In this document: positions 1 through 6,353 of the stretch, piece after piece
Position numbering within the stretch: the first letter of the stretch is position 1
Layout: every line of letters starts with the position of its first letter
NCBI GenBank assembly: GCA_021833045.1
Contig: JAKBGP010000058.1
Span: 1 to 10,853, forward strand
Source: Thermoplasmata archaeon
Lineage (GTDB): Archaea > Thermoplasmatota > Thermoplasmata > Thermoplasmatales > Thermoplasmataceae
Direction of reading: 5' to 3'
DNA: 10,853 nucleotides
Notes under the pieces: model-generated
The model's database searches: none
The model's input: the letters and a program-made list of their open reading frames with translations, nothing else
Told to the model about the DNA's origin: nothing
Position numbers and translations under genes: made by a program

Positions 1-518
1 GAACACTGAAGATTGGTGATGAGATAGAAATAGCACCCGGGATTCAACAAACCAAAGGAAACAAAAATGTATGGGAAAATATATTTTCAGAAGTTTCATC
101 TCTCATGGCTGGTTCAAGCTCTTATAATGAAATTATACCCGGTGGTCTCTCCGCAGTTGGGACATACCTTGATCCATTTTTGACCAAGAATGATTCCCTT
201 ACAGGGAGGATTCTTGGAAAAGCTGGAAAGGTTCCAGCAGTTGCTACGTTCATAGTGGCTGAGTCTCATCTTTTGAACAGGGTTGTTGGATTTGATGAGG
301 AAATGAAGGTTGAACCAATCAAAACAAGGGAAAGCGTGATGCTTACCTTTGGTACTTCAAATACCATAGGAATGATTTCCAATGCAAAAGAAAATGAAAT
401 AGAGATAATGCTTAGATATCCAGTAGCAGTTCAGCAAGACGAAAGAATATCCATTGGAAGAAGGATCGCAAACAGGTGGAGACTTATAGGTTACGGTTCA
501 GTCAAATCCTTTTCATAA
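1..518 (+). CDS. eif2g: Translation initiation factor aIF2 subunit gamma, C-terminal part (5' end outside window)
   Basis: The GTPase subunit of heterotrimeric aIF2, which delivers initiator Met-tRNA to the small ribosomal subunit. The frame is open from base 3, giving 171 residues of a protein that is usually about 410. The GTP-binding domain lies outside the window; what remains is part of beta-barrel domain II and domain III. Recognisable stretches are the domain II strand LKIGDEIEIAPG at the left edge, the GGLSAVGTYLDPFLTK segment with LTGRILGKAGKVP after it, the LLNRVVG and MLTFGTSNTIG strands, and the typical ending RISIGRRIANRWRLIGYG. The stop at 516-518 lies inside the 3' end of the convergent glycosylase gene, a 28-nt tail-to-tail overlap, so there is no room for an independent terminator. 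I am sure of the family; the gene's start and promoter cannot be seen. Confidence 0.95.
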   Translation, partial: TLKIGDEIEIAPGIQQTKGNKNVWENIFSEVSSLMAGSSSYNEIIPGGLSAVGTYLDPFLTKNDSLTGRILGKAGKVPAVATFIVAESHLLNRVVGFDEEMKVEPIKTRESVMLTFGTSNTIGMISNAKENEIEIMLRYPVAVQQDERISIGRRIANRWRLIGYGSVKSFS

Positions 519-1144
519 TTACAGTTCTGCCTGAGAAAACAGATTTCACAGAGTGGTTTTGATTTACATATTTCTTTGCTTATTTCAACTATTTCCCCGT
601 GAAAATTTTTGAGATCCTCAAGATCCATATTCCGCTGGATTTCAACACCCATGGAATAGGCATTATTCATTCCTGGTTCAATGAGTCCTAATCTGGAGAA
701 AAACCTTTCAGTGTATTTATCTACAACGAACACTTTTCTGTTGAATGCGTAAATCATTATGTCCTGCATCGTTTCAATACCAATCCCCTTAGTGTTTAAG
801 AGAAAATCCTCGATATCACTATCTTTCATTTGATCAATCTTCTCAATGCCACCCAATTCCTGAATTCTAGTGCATATTTCCTTAAGATAGACAGATTTCT
901 GGTTAAAGAAACCTGCAGGTCTTATCATTTCTTTCAGATCCTCCTGATCCACATTGGTAATTTCTGGTATAGTGTCAATTTTCTTTTCTTTTAGATTTTT
1001 CAGAGCTGCCTCAACATTTTTCCATGATGTATTCTGCGTTAATATCGCACCGATTATTATCTGATCTCTTGTTTCCGATGGCCACCATCCAAGGTTTCCA
1101 TATTTTTCCTTTAATATTTTATGTAATTCAGAATAATTCAACAT
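491..1144 (-). CDS. Endonuclease III-like DNA glycosylase (HhH-GPD, 4Fe-4S)
   Basis: A base-excision DNA glycosylase of the HhH-GPD superfamily, 217 aa, close to the usual length of about 210-220. The N-terminus has the WWP motif (20-22) and the helix IIIGAILTQNTSWKNVE (30-45), typical of the endonuclease III-related/MagIII branch. The helix-hairpin-helix lies at about 115-135 with KGIG at 119-122. The conserved catalytic aspartate is D142 in VFVVDKYT. Four cysteines at C193, C199, C202 and C208 (spacing 5-2-5) should bind a 4Fe-4S cluster. The lysine that makes classical Nth bifunctional would fall at about E124, so this looks like a monofunctional glycosylase, perhaps for alkylated bases as in MagIII; the substrate is inference. 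The ATG at 1144 is the only sensible start, with no clear Shine-Dalgarno. The 3' end overlaps the aIF2-gamma gene tail to tail. Confidence 0.85.
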   Translation of the reverse strand: MLNYSELHKILKEKYGNLGWWPSETRDQIIIGAILTQNTSWKNVEAALKNLKEKKIDTIPEITNVDQEDLKEMIRPAGFFNQKSVYLKEICTRIQELGGIEKIDQMKDSDIEDFLLNTKGIGIETMQDIMIYAFNRKVFVVDKYTERFFSRLGLIEPGMNNAYSMGVEIQRNMDLEDLKNFHGEIVEISKEICKSKPLCEICFLRQNCNYEKDLTEP

Positions 1145-1549
1145 ATCATGATGATTTCTTAATAGGTAAGAATTACCATTTTAATTGTGTCCAAAAATCA
1201 ATAAAATATAAGAAAAAGATTTCGCATTGTTATTCCTTCCATAGGTTTTTGATCTCCATTTTGAAGGATATTGTCAGGTTTTAATTTACACCCAATCTAA
1301 CATATTACTCAACTTTTTTTATCCCCGTTGATCCAATATTCGTGACATCCGGGTTCCTGAATACTTTATTCATAAATATGGAAAATAATCAGTAAAAATC
1401 ATTAAAATTTAAGTTTGTCCGATGGAGTAAGACAAATTATTATTTTAATAAAAATAATAGTATATCCCGTATATGGCATTTTTACTATGTTTACTAAAAA
1501 AGGAATAAAAATATTTTAATACTAGTATGTGTATTAAGTATTGGTAAAA
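1145..1549. other. AT-rich intergenic region between glycosylase and HTa genes
   Basis: About 400 bp without a convincing gene. It should carry the minus-strand glycosylase promoter on its left and the HTa promoter on its right. Visible items are a short inverted repeat GGTAA-GAA-TTACC (1166-1178), a relatively GC-richer island at about 1321-1365, a perfect 9-bp A/T-only inverted repeat (TATTATTTT 1438-1446, loop AATA, AAAATAATA 1451-1459), and the direct repeat GTATAT at about 1459-1464 and 1469-1474. No tRNA-like fold was recognised. The island could be a gene remnant or a small RNA, but nothing in it can be named. Confidence 0.5.
1507..1520 (+). promoter_or_regulatory. Putative HTa promoter (TATA-like box)
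   Basis: An A/T-only stretch (AAAATATTTTAAT) centred about 36 nt before the HTa ATG. An archaeal TATA box places transcription start about 26 nt downstream, here near 1538-1542, giving a leader of about 10 nt. No Shine-Dalgarno precedes the ATG, consistent with a very short leader. The palindrome ATACTAGTAT (1519-1528) abuts the box on its downstream side and could be an operator. Confidence 0.45.
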
Positions 1550-1822
1550 ATGGTAGGCATAAGCGAATTGTCGAAGGAGGTTTCTAAAAAAACCGGACAG
1601 ACACAGAAAGTTGCCAGAGAGGTCATTAAGGTCTTTCTGGACGAAGTTGTAGCTGAGGCAAACAGGAAGCAGAAAATAAACCTGGCAGGCTTTGGAATTT
1701 TCGAAAGAAAGACACAGAAGCCCAGGACTGCTAAGAACCCGCAAACAAGAAAGGAGATAAAAGTCCCACAGAAAGAAAAGTTTGTTTTCAGACCATCAAG
1801 CAAAATAAAATACAAGAACTGA
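1550..1822 (+). CDS. HTa, bacterial HU-like DNA-binding protein
   Basis: The chromatin protein of Thermoplasmatales, a bacterial HU/IHF-family dimer that compacts DNA in place of archaeal histones. The 90 residues begin MVGISELSKE, which as I recall it is almost the Thermoplasma HTa N-terminus. The helical dimerisation half spans about 3-40. The HU signature follows: LAGFGIFERKTQ (45-56), then the beta-arm RTAKNPQTRKEIKVP (59-73), including the proline of NPQT (P64) that intercalates into DNA in HU. The C-terminal FRPSSKIKY matches the family. I chose the ATG at 1550 because HTa starts there; a TTG at 1541 would add only three residues. It is a single-gene transcript with its own promoter and a T-run terminator. 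The family is thought to have come from bacteria by lateral transfer; nothing in this copy looks recently acquired. Confidence 0.95.
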   Translation: MVGISELSKEVSKKTGQTQKVAREVIKVFLDEVVAEANRKQKINLAGFGIFERKTQKPRTAKNPQTRKEIKVPQKEKFVFRPSSKIKYKN

Positions 1823-1824
1823 GT

Positions 1825-1845
1825 TCAAATTTTTTTTTATTTTTA
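1825..1845 (+). terminator. T-rich terminator of HTa
   Basis: Immediately after the HTa stop there are nine consecutive T (1830-1838), one A, then five T. A weak hairpin (GAAC-TGA-GTTC, 1817-1827) precedes it. Archaeal RNA polymerase terminates on T-runs, so this is a good intrinsic terminator. It also separates HTa from the convergent minus-strand gene ending at 1843. Confidence 0.7.
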
Positions 1846-2133
1846 AAGTTTAGAAAATCTTTTTTTCCTTTCTTTAGAATCAAAGCCTGTTAGTTCCAGT
1901 AGTAGATTGTTGAATATTTTTATAGAATTCATTGGCTCTTTATAGGTTTCATCTGTTTCGGTTGAGATGAAAAGATTCTTCTTGCCGCATTCAACATCCA
2001 CTTTCTTAAGACCTGGTAAAGTGAATGTGATTATTTCCCCATTTGCCTTTGCGTCCTTTGCAAATTTTCCAACTTTCTCCAGTACTGTGCTTACGTCAGT
2101 TTTGTATCCTTTTTTAACCGGGTATTCCCTCAT
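1843..2133 (-). CDS. Small conserved protein of unknown function (possibly DUF5611-like)
   Basis: A soluble, basic 96-residue protein with no signal peptide, membrane helix or cysteine cluster (one Cys, C49). It starts MREYPVKKGYKTDV. A predicted helix rich in Lys/Ala (about 15-31) is followed by strand-like segments (EIITFTLPGLKKVDVECG, NLFISTE) and a basic C-terminus (SKERKKRFSKL). This alternation resembles a small alpha/beta fold. From memory it resembles the small Thermoplasmata family called DUF5611, but I could not check. Its ATG overlaps the stop of the upstream Endo IV-like gene by 4 nt (2130-2133), so the two are very likely co-translated and may work together. The function is unknown. 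Confidence 0.75.
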   Translation of the reverse strand: MREYPVKKGYKTDVSTVLEKVGKFAKDAKANGEIITFTLPGLKKVDVECGKKNLFISTETDETYKEPMNSIKIFNNLLLELTGFDSKERKKRFSKL

Positions 2134-3167
2134 TTTTCCTTACCTCTCTCCTTTTTTCTCTGCAGATGCCTTGCAAAATTCCTTGCATATATAACTTCCA
2201 TATACTGAGCATCGTGTTCCAGCAATGGCGAACATGAAATTAGTGTGAGATCATCCTGATAATCCATCAGCACCTCAGACATTGTTTCAAACTTCAGATC
2301 ACCGTGTTTGATGGCCGTTAGCTTTGTTTCTGTTGATCCACTATAATCAACACCTGCAAACTCAATATACAGGTCACCCTTGGAATGAGCTTTGAACTTA
2401 TTTATTACTTCTGTAAAATCCTTTGCCTGTATCAGGCTCCCATTTGTTCTTGCATGATAATGAGGCATATTCAGGATTGGCTCAACAGATGGGACCTTCT
2501 TTGCTATGGAAAACAACTCTTCAGCTGAACCAAATATTTCTGGTTTTCCAGATGTTTCAACTCCAATGTATGGAAAGCCATGGTCAGTGCCCATTTCTTT
2601 ATCTATTGATGAATATATCTCAATTGCCCTCTTGAGACTCCCTTTTTTTGTCTCATTGTAGAAACCAGTATGAGTAACAACTCTCTTGGCACCCATGGCT
2701 TTTCCTATAATAAGAGACCACTTAAGGTGATTTATTGATCTCTCTGAAATATCCTCATCGTTTGATAAGGTCTTTGTCGTTAACATATCCATATAATATG
2801 GACTGTGGAGTGAAAGCAAGACATCAAGCTCTCTGGCAAGATCTCCCCCCATCTTGAGTTCATCATAGTTTTTTGCCATGTTCCAGAACAGTTCTTCCAC
2901 AATATCGTCTTCCTGAATTACTGTGTCAGTTCCTATACTTGAATATATACCCTCTTCGTTTGGTCTTAGAACGTCAATTATTATGGAATTTTCGTTATCT
3001 TTCGGTAACATTCCCGCGTATTCAATACCCTGATTTTCCTGAACATTTACCCTGAGTAGCTGCACTTCCAGCGCCTTTAGCCCCAACTTATAAATTTCCT
3101 CAACAGAGTCGACAAATGTTCTTCCCTTGCTGGTAAGTGGTATCCCAGCTATACCATATCTTATCAT
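2130..3167 (-). CDS. AP endonuclease IV-related TIM-barrel protein with altered metal ligands
   Basis: A 345-aa xylose-isomerase-like TIM barrel of the AP endonuclease 2 superfamily. Motifs in order: MIRYGIAGIPLTSKGRT at the start, LSLHSPYYMDM (H121), VVTHTGFY (H166), IGVETSGKPE (E204), NMPHYHAR (N233, H236, H238), YIEFAGVDYSG (E269, D274) and the end motif SPLLEHDAQYM (E317). In Endo IV and its close archaeal relatives the matching positions are three-zinc ligands; here H121, H166, E204, H236 and E317 seem kept. The aspartate of D-x-x-H is Asn233, the histidine of the HIHF-type strand is Glu269, and a later histidine seems to be Leu283. It may therefore bind metal differently, act on another substrate, or be non-catalytic. 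The ATG at 3167 has no Shine-Dalgarno. It is the first gene of a pair with the small protein downstream (4-nt overlap). Confidence 0.8.
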   Translation of the reverse strand: MIRYGIAGIPLTSKGRTFVDSVEEIYKLGLKALEVQLLRVNVQENQGIEYAGMLPKDNENSIIIDVLRPNEEGIYSSIGTDTVIQEDDIVEELFWNMAKNYDELKMGGDLARELDVLLSLHSPYYMDMLTTKTLSNDEDISERSINHLKWSLIIGKAMGAKRVVTHTGFYNETKKGSLKRAIEIYSSIDKEMGTDHGFPYIGVETSGKPEIFGSAEELFSIAKKVPSVEPILNMPHYHARTNGSLIQAKDFTEVINKFKAHSKGDLYIEFAGVDYSGSTETKLTAIKHGDLKFETMSEVLMDYQDDLTLISCSPLLEHDAQYMEVIYARNFARHLQRKKERGKEK

Positions 3168-3191
3168 AAACTCTTAGTATATTGAACACAC

Positions 3192-3208
3192 CAATTTATT
3201 AGTTTTTA
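3192..3208 (-). promoter_or_regulatory. Putative promoter of the Endo IV-like operon
   Basis: Read on the minus strand, an A/T-rich box (AAAAACTAATAAATTGG) lies roughly 25-40 nt before the ATG at 3167. That would allow a leaderless or very short-leader transcript. The box is not a strong consensus, so the exact position is uncertain. Confidence 0.35.
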
Positions 3209-3320
3209 TTTTCCACAGACACAACAGTTCATTACTGAAAATTGAAAATACCCATTTTTGCAGTCTCATAATAATTGAAGTTATACCTTTCAATAACTAT
3301 AAAATTAAATCGATTCTTCT

Positions 3321-3347
3321 CTTTATATGAGAATAAATTAAATATTA
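3321..3347 (+). promoter_or_regulatory. Putative distal dnaG promoter (first copy of the duplicated module)
   Basis: It contains the TATA-like TTTATATGAG (about 3323-3332) and, directly after it, ATAAATTAAATATTA (3333-3347). The centre of the second element is 26 nt before an ATG at 3366, the spacing expected for a leaderless start. The same 15-mer recurs at 3382-3396. Confidence 0.4.
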
Positions 3348-3444
3348 ACATGCAATCAATTCTTAATGGATGTAGATTGGGATAAATTAAATATTAGCCA
3401 TATTCTACCCATAAATAACAAAGGTGTACTTAATGAATGTAGAT
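3333..3444 (+). repeat. Imperfect direct duplication of promoter plus start-codon module
   Basis: Two elements recur in the same order. Element A, ATAAATTAAATATTA, is identical at 3333-3347 and 3382-3396 (offset 49). Element B, CTTAATGnATGTAGAT, is at 3362-3377 and 3429-3444 (offset 67) with one mismatch. The second A-to-B spacer is 18 nt longer. The B element holds the start codon region in both copies: ATG 3366 in the first, and the real dnaG ATG 3433 in the second. Confidence 0.75.
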
Positions 3445-3500
3445 CCAAATATCACAAAATATCTGATAAAAGCAAAAATTTCTGCCGATGGGGTGGTTGA
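3366..3500 (+). CDS. Possible 44-aa upstream ORF overlapping the start of dnaG
   Basis: It opens at the ATG in the first copy of the duplicated start module and reads [15 protein letters not shown], ending at TGA 3498-3500. It is out of frame with dnaG and overlaps the first 68 nt of it. A TATA-like element 26 nt before the ATG would give a leaderless mRNA, so translation is possible. The sequence resembles no family I know, and the part overlapping dnaG is simply the shifted dnaG frame. It may be a duplication by-product or a regulatory upstream ORF. Low confidence that it is a gene. Confidence 0.25.
   Translation: MDVDWDKLNISHILPINNKGVLNECRSKYHKISDKSKNFCRWGG
3382..3396 (+). promoter_or_regulatory. 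Putative proximal dnaG promoter
   Basis: This is the second copy of ATAAATTAAATATTA. Its centre lies about 44 nt before the dnaG ATG, so transcription would start near 3415 and leave a leader of about 18 nt. That leader contains GGTG (3423-3426), a plausible Shine-Dalgarno 6 nt before the ATG. Confidence 0.4.
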
Positions 3501-4812
3501 AAAACCCGATGTTGTTGGGGCCATATTTGGCCAGACAGAGGGTCTTCTTGGTGAAGAACTTGATCTTAGAGATCTCCAGAAAGGAGGAAAGATTGGAAGG
3601 ATAGAGGTTGAGATTGACAGTAAAAAGGGAAGAACAGAGGGCTTTGCTCTAATACCATCTGGTTTAGATCAGGTAGAAAGTTCTATCCTGGCTGCTTCTC
3701 TTGAAACAATAGACAGAATTGGACCCTGTAAGGCGAAGGTAGAAATTGAAAGCGTTGAAGATGTAAGACAGGAACGCAGAAAGAAAATTGTAGAAAGGGC
3801 AGAACAGTTATACAAAAAAATGAGTGAGTCTGGAAAGACTGTTAGTGAAAGTATAATTTCAACCGTAAGAGAAGAAGTTGAGAGGGGAGAGATTATATCC
3901 TACGGAGAGGAAAAATTACCTGCAGGTCCAGCTATAAGAGATTCTGATTCAATCATAGTGGTGGAAGGAAGAAACGATGTCCTTAACCTGCTAAAGTACG
4001 GTATAAAAAATACAATAGCAGTACAGGGAACAAACATTCCAAGAGCTGTTCAGAAGCTTTCAACTGAGAGAACTGTAACGGTATTTCTTGATGGCGATAG
4101 AGGAGGAGACCTCATACTGAAAGAAATGCTTCAGGTTGCAGAAGTTGATTTCGTTGCCAGAGCACCACCAGGAACTGAAGTTGAGGAACTGAGCTACAAG
4201 CAGATTGTCAAGGCACTGAGATATAAGACTCCCACAGAGCAGTATCTTTCAATGAGAGGGATGAATGACGAGCTCAAGAGCTTTAATGAGAAGAATGACA
4301 AGGACGCGAACAAGGAAAAACACGAGCCAGAACATGTTAAAAACGACCAGAAACTGCATGATCATGAAAGACATGAACAGAAGAAGCCGGATCATAAAGA
4401 GCAGGAAAATGAGCCAAAACATGAAAAACAGGAGCATCATCAGAGAGAAATCCATGTAATAGAGGAAAAGAAAGAGCGACAGCCTGAACCCGATGAGGTC
4501 AAAAAGACCAATAAGTTTTCCATAATGGATCCAAACAGTGTAAGAAGAAGAATAACAGAGCTTCTGGAGAAAAAGGAAACTCAGGTCGTTGATGAAAAGG
4601 GAGAGCCCATGGAAAGCTTCAATCTGGCAGAGGCACCAGATAAAATTTCAGAAATGGAAAAGGTAGAGTATGTTATGACTGGAGGTGTTATTTCCCAGCG
4701 GCTTGTGGATATCTGTCACAAAAAAGGTGTTAAGATAATCTATGGCGTAAAAAAAGGGAATATCACCAAGAAACCAGAAAATATGAGAGTAGTACCAATA
4801 GAAGAGGCGTAG
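3433..4812 (+). CDS. dnaG: Archaeal DnaG-like primase (TOPRIM protein)
   Basis: The archaeal DnaG homologue, a TOPRIM protein that can make short RNA primers and, in several archaea, is bound to the RNA exosome. 459 aa from ATG 3433. The N-terminal domain (about 1-110) carries the family signatures [34 protein letters not shown] and SGLDQVE. A helical basic segment follows (about 115-160). The TOPRIM domain is at about 170-265, with its catalytic Glu in IVVEGRND (E178) and the D-x-D pair in FLDGDRGG (D220, D222). About 287-345 is a charged linker holding ten histidines among Lys, Glu, Asp and Gln. A conserved C-terminal domain follows. I chose ATG 3433 over the GTG at 3424 because the family starts MNxDPNxTKY and GGTG sits 6 nt upstream. 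The stop is 3 nt before the ATPase gene, so the two form an operon. Confidence 0.95.
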   Translation: MNVDPNITKYLIKAKISADGVVEKPDVVGAIFGQTEGLLGEELDLRDLQKGGKIGRIEVEIDSKKGRTEGFALIPSGLDQVESSILAASLETIDRIGPCKAKVEIESVEDVRQERRKKIVERAEQLYKKMSESGKTVSESIISTVREEVERGEIISYGEEKLPAGPAIRDSDSIIVVEGRNDVLNLLKYGIKNTIAVQGTNIPRAVQKLSTERTVTVFLDGDRGGDLILKEMLQVAEVDFVARAPPGTEVEELSYKQIVKALRYKTPTEQYLSMRGMNDELKSFNEKNDKDANKEKHEPEHVKNDQKLHDHERHEQKKPDHKEQENEPKHEKQEHHQREIHVIEEKKERQPEPDEVKKTNKFSIMDPNSVRRRITELLEKKETQVVDEKGEPMESFNLAEAPDKISEMEKVEYVMTGGVISQRLVDICHKKGVKIIYGVKKGNITKKPENMRVVPIEEA

Positions 4813-4815
4813 ATT

Positions 4816-6294
4816 TTGCCAAAGAGAAAAGTGAATACAACAGAAGATGTTAAAATACCATCTAACCCACTTGACAGGGTTATAGGACAGGATGATGCTG
4901 TTAAGATAGCAAGAGTTGCAGCAAAACAGAGGAGAAATCTTCTGCTTGTAGGACCACCAGGAATTGGAAAGTCAATGATCGCACAGGCGATGTCTTTTCT
5001 TATAGAGGTTCCAGAACACGAAGTTAGGGTTATACATAATCTGATGTACCCCGAAAGGCCATACGTAGAGGTAAAGAGCCGGGCACAGGTTGAACAGGAG
5101 AGTGATGAGATTAATGCAGCTGATGGTATTATTGTAAGCCCCGAAGATATACCTGCTGATGTGTCTGAGAAACTCGGGTACAGATGCCCATCATGTGGAT
5201 ACATTTCCCTTTACACCGATACAACCTGTCCAAGATGTGGGGAGCCAAAAAATAAGAATAATGCACAGGGACCATTCGGAGATATGTTTAATGTTCTGGG
5301 TGCTGCCCTTGGAGTACAGAACAATATGGAAAGAGTATCTTCCACCAGAAGAGTAGGAGAAAAGGAGGAAGTGATAATCTACGAAAGATTCAATGACAAG
5401 GTAAAGATTCTGGATGAGAAGGCCCTGGAAAGAAAAAAGAAAATGGAGAAGAAAAGCCCGAGCAAGGTCATAGTACCATTGAACAGGAATACGTTCATTC
5501 TTGCAACAGGTGCCAGTGAAACAGAACTACTTGGAGATGTGAGGCATGACCCATACGGTGGTCACCCACAGCTTGGAACCATGCCCTATGAGAGAGTCAT
5601 AGCCGGATCTATCCATGAGGCACATGAAGGTGTTCTCTTTATAGATGAGATAACACACCTTGGAGAACTGCAAAGGTCTATACTGACTGCAATGCAGGAA
5701 AAGAAATTTCCCATAACAGGTAGGAATCCTCAAAGTGCTGGTGCAAGTGTCAGGGTGGATTCAGTACCAACTGATTTCATTCTTGTGGGTGCATGTAACA
5801 TTCAGGACCTCCCACAGATTCTCAGTCCTTTGAGATCGAGAATTGCAGGAAATGGATACGAGGTGCTGATGGAGGTATCCATGCCATACAACGAAAAGAA
5901 TGTTGAAAGATATCTACAGTTTATTGCTCAGGAAATAATCAGTGACGGAAAGATTCCACATATGGAAATAGATGCAGCCATGATCATCGTTGAGGAGGGA
6001 AAAAGAAGAGCCAGTATAATAGATCACAGGGAAAATGCATTGACTCTAAGGTTAAGGGAACTCGGTGGTCTGATCAGGGCATCAGGCGATATTGCTGTGA
6101 GCAAGGAACATAAATACATAACAAAGGATGATGTGATGGAGGCATTAAAGATATACATGCCAGTCGAGGAGAAGATAAACAAAATATATGGTAATATGGG
6201 TAATGCTATTTCCAGCGAGTCAACAGCCTCACAGAAAATGTCTGGTTATTATGGTGGGTTTCATAACTACTATGTGGACCCTTCATACCAATAA
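4816..6294 (+). CDS. Lon-like AAA+ ATPase with zinc ribbon, lacking the protease domain
   Basis: 492 aa, with an AAA+ module most like archaeal LonB. Walker A is GPPGIGKS (46-53), Walker B is GVLFIDEI (272-279), sensor 1 is at N328 (VGACN), arginine finger candidates are R340/R342 (LRSRI), and the helical lid with RELGGLIRASGDIA (414-427) matches LonB. Between Walker A and Walker B, where membrane-bound LonB has two transmembrane helices, there is a CxxC...CxxC zinc ribbon (C124, C127, C138, C141) and no membrane segment. After the lid the protein ends in a Gly/Tyr-rich tail (SGYYGGFHNYYVDPSYQ); no Ser-Lys protease domain is present, nor any remnant downstream. It may be a soluble remodelling ATPase. 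I chose TTG 4816 because GAGG (4804-4807) lies 8 nt upstream; GTG 4831 is the alternative. Automatic annotation may call it Lon protease, which the sequence does not support. Confidence 0.8.
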   Translation: MPKRKVNTTEDVKIPSNPLDRVIGQDDAVKIARVAAKQRRNLLLVGPPGIGKSMIAQAMSFLIEVPEHEVRVIHNLMYPERPYVEVKSRAQVEQESDEINAADGIIVSPEDIPADVSEKLGYRCPSCGYISLYTDTTCPRCGEPKNKNNAQGPFGDMFNVLGAALGVQNNMERVSSTRRVGEKEEVIIYERFNDKVKILDEKALERKKKMEKKSPSKVIVPLNRNTFILATGASETELLGDVRHDPYGGHPQLGTMPYERVIAGSIHEAHEGVLFIDEITHLGELQRSILTAMQEKKFPITGRNPQSAGASVRVDSVPTDFILVGACNIQDLPQILSPLRSRIAGNGYEVLMEVSMPYNEKNVERYLQFIAQEIISDGKIPHMEIDAAMIIVEEGKRRASIIDHRENALTLRLRELGGLIRASGDIAVSKEHKYITKDDVMEALKIYMPVEEKINKIYGNMGNAISSESTASQKMSGYYGGFHNYYVDPSYQ

Positions 6295-6306
6295 TATATT
6301 TTTTAA
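6295..6306 (+). terminator. Short T-run after the Lon-like ATPase gene
   Basis: Six T (6299-6304) follow just after the stop codon. This is a modest archaeal-type terminator that would end the dnaG operon before the peroxiredoxin promoter. Confidence 0.4.
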
Positions 6307-6353
6307 TGTATTAGAGTCTTTTGCTATGTGCAAATTATGCATGTCATGAAGAT

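Noticed and set aside
1148..1154. ATGATGA resembling a C box of a C/D guide RNA
   Set aside because: No D box (CTGA) or internal D'/C' boxes at a sensible distance downstream.
1024..1284. Open frame of 86 codons on the plus strand
   Set aside because: Its first half is antisense to the glycosylase gene and the rest is AT-rich intergenic sequence; composition (Ile/Phe/Tyr/Lys-rich) is not protein-like and there is no promoter or ribosome binding site.
1314..1320. Run of seven T in the HTa upstream gap as a possible terminator
   Set aside because: No plus-strand gene ends upstream of it; the neighbouring gene lies on the other strand.
1445..1815. Two minus-strand open frames opposite the HTa gene
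   Set aside because: They mirror the HTa coding sequence, which is a clear family member; the translations are hydrophobic, Phe/Cys-rich antisense products.
3424..3432. GTG start three codons before the dnaG ATG
   Set aside because: This GTG is part of the ribosome binding site for ATG 3433, and the family begins at MNxDPN.
4249..4455. Minus-strand hydrophobic open frame opposite the His-rich part of dnaG
   Set aside because: It is the antisense of Lys/Glu/His codons, which naturally reads as Phe/Leu/Met; it looks like a membrane protein only for that reason.
4740..5204. 154-codon minus-strand open frame across the dnaG/ATPase junction
   Set aside because: Both genes it opposes have strong conserved motifs; its translation is Ser/Thr/Ile-rich with no recognisable domain.
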